DNA from: Ditylenchus dipsaci | Lineage: Eukaryota > Nematoda > Chromadorea > Rhabditida > Anguinidae | Reading direction: 5' to 3' | DNA: 64,000 nucleotides | Assembly: GCA_004194705.1 (NCBI GenBank) | Contig: SADC01001306.1 | Span: 602,142 to 666,141, forward strand | Part shown: piece after piece, positions 62,473-64,000 of the stretch | Layout: every line of letters starts with the position of its first letter | Position numbering within the stretch: position 1 is the first letter of the stretch | Notes under the pieces: model-generated | The model's input: only the letters and a program-made list of their open reading frames with translations | What the model was told of the DNA's origin: nothing | Database searches by the model: none | Program-made: the position numbers and the translations under genes

Positions 62473-63173
62473 ATGGTTGGCCGAGTTCGTACAAGACAGT
62501 CAAGAAGGCTTCGCAAATATCACCGAGAAGTACTATCCAAGTTGACGCGTAATTTCCACACCAACAGCGCATTTGTGAGGGTGGCCATATTCACCGTTAT
62601 TTTAACACATATTTGACCTTAATATCTTTCAGAAAATAGCAGTGATCGCGCAAAAAAGATGAGAAATCGATTGCTGGGTATGTTTTCTTGATTTGTTTTG
62701 AAGTTGTGACAATTTCGCTTTCTATCACTACCATAATTTGTAAAAACGTGTGCCGAAATTTTTCCTGCTTCCTATGGCTTCCTAAATCCTGCTTCCTAGT
62801 CCCAACAAATCACCTAATTTAGGTTCGCCACCCATTTGATGAAGCGTATCGAGAAGGGGCCAGTTCGTGGCATCTCCATTAAGCTGCAGGAGAAGAACGT
62901 GAGCGTCGCGACAACTACATGCCCGAGATTTCTTATCTGGATTCCTCTCTCCATCCGTCACTCGGCCGTTGACCAGGAGACTAAGGAAATGATCGAGCAT
63001 TATGTGAGTAACCTTTGGCTTGAATGAGTGAACATGAACACGTCCGCATTTTTGGGCCTGACATTCCAGTTGAGCTGAAAGCGCTGCTCGTCTTTAAGAT
63101 CCAACAGAATCGAAAGTTGCAGTCTCATTTGTTTTGTTATTCTGGTGTGTGCCATTGTGTGTTGGAAATAAAA
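62473..63173 (+). pseudogene. RPS17: Ribosomal protein S17 (eS17) gene, heavily frameshifted
   Basis: Exon 1 starts MVGRVRT and continues in other frames through TVKKAS, ITEKYY and LTRNFHTN. Exon 2 (62633-62677) has KIAVIAQK and MRNRLLG. Exon 3 (from 62823) has [20 protein letters not shown], then RERRDNYMPEISYLD and VDQETKEMIEHY, with a GTGAGT donor. This is eS17 ([41 protein letters not shown]). At least six single-base losses, mostly within AA or GG runs beside Lys codons, break the frame, while the residues between them are well conserved. AATAAA lies near 63168. It is either a young pseudogene or a real gene in a stretch of poor consensus. Confidence 0.75.
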
Positions 63174-63840
63174 ATATGCTTGTAGTCTTCGTGGAACACA
63201 TGTTTTCTGAGATTATGTCACCATTTAGGTGGTTCTATTGGTGGATGGAGTCCATTGGCTCAGTTAAAAACTACAAGGTGGTTTTTTCAACGATTTGAGT
63301 TTTTTTTCGTGAGTGTTGTGGTAAGCGGGTTTCAAGTAGCGCTGCTCAGTCAGCGATGAAAACTAATTTTCTAGTCAAGAAACTCAACAAATTCACAAGT
63401 TAAGTAAAGGTGTAAGTAAGTTTATCCCTTCGGGGGTTGAGGGTTCTATTAGCGGCGGTTCGGAAATTCGAACACTTGCTACGTTTTTCTTACACTTTTC
63501 CATTGATTAAAGTAGTTTTTTTGCGTTTTCGGTATCGGTATTCTGTTTTTTCAAAGCCTAAGACAATCATCAAAAAGGCTGAGGTACTTAAATCTTTAAA
63601 ACATGGTAAAAAGGAGTGTCAGAAGGCAGAAGCCTAAAAATCAAAAACGACACTTTGGATAGCGAAAAAAAGAGTTAGTACACGATAAATTGATTTGAAA
63701 AATAATTTCGGAATAAAAAAAAGTGTCCCGCGCACATTTGAAGATTTCCCAAATTCCCATTGTCACAATAGGGTTGTCGCTTGGCGTTATGCATATTTGA
63801 AAATTTTTAGATACTTTTTTATATTTTAGCTCTTATTTGG
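63174..63840. other. Intergenic sequence, no gene recognised
   Basis: The 66-codon plus-strand frame at 63437-63637 ends in a Lys-rich phrase (KPKTIIKKAEVLKSLKHGKK). It has no family resemblance I can name and no splice or codon support. Confidence 0.4.
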
Positions 63841-63844
63841 CAGC

Positions 63845-64000
63845 CGACGATTTGCGCATTTCAAATTGCGCCAATTCAGATTGCGCCCATTCAAATTGCG
63901 CCACATGCAGATCGCGCCACTGCAAATTGCAGCCAAAATCAGATTGCGCCACTGCAAATTGCGCCAAAATCAAATTGCGCCACTATATACTCTAATTAAA
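63845..64000. repeat. Array of CAAATTGCGCCA units, probable foldback-type end
   Basis: About ten units such as CACTGCAAATTGCGCCAAAA run to the end of the window. By analogy with the other arrays here this is probably the left end of an element whose partner lies outside. Confidence 0.65.

Overview
This window is animal nuclear DNA, AT-rich and packed with transposons. Genes are split by spliceosomal introns (GT-AG, acceptors mostly TTTTCAG or TTTTAG, AATAAA signals). There are no operon-style ORFs, ribosome binding sites or CRISPR arrays. The acceptor style and gene content fit a nematode or other ecdysozoan, but I cannot name the species. Most six-frame ORFs over 60 codons are chance readings of repeats.

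Host genes. (1) A 21-exon PLEKHM-type gene (2264-17674, +): RUN domain, long unstructured middle, C1-like zinc site and Rubicon-homology (RH) domain. Exon phases agree throughout, with two single-base losses; no PH domain is visible. (2) A small unrecognised acidic gene (47044-47854, +) with a weak SANT/Myb look. (3) An MRG-domain gene (48340-49332, +) without a chromodomain. (4) A frameshifted ribosomal protein S17 gene (62473-63173, +).

Layout. 0.6-1.8 kb: three nested repeats. 2.3-17.7 kb: the PLEKHM gene, its introns filled with TIR elements. 20.3-25.8 kb: a second, broken copy of its exons 15-19. 25.8-31.2 kb: a foldback-like element containing a hAT, which contains another hAT, which contains an 850-bp palindrome with tRNA-like sequences. 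31.2-32.9 kb: inverted arrays of a ~64-bp repeat. 35.8-39.6 kb: a foldback/Mutator-like element carrying a FLYWCH-Ulp1 gene, with a second element nested in it that holds a decayed ribosomal protein L36 gene. 40.1-44.6 and 54.3-58.8 kb: the two arms of a ~4.5-kb inverted repeat, itself built of nested transposons, flanking a ~9.7-kb spacer. The spacer holds genes 2 and 3, a hAT, and a TTAA-flanked element carrying a decayed ribosomal protein L8 gene. 58.8-61.3 kb: a decayed Helitron helicase. 61.5-64 kb: repeat ends, the S17 gene and the start of another foldback-like array.

Main themes: non-autonomous elements whose inverted ends are arrays of short tandem repeats and that share terminal motifs; fragments of ribosomal protein genes inside terminal-inverted-repeat elements; and a host gene whose partial duplication starts and stops at foldback-type arrays. 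Many coding exons contain single-base length changes in homopolymers, so assembly error and true decay cannot always be separated here.
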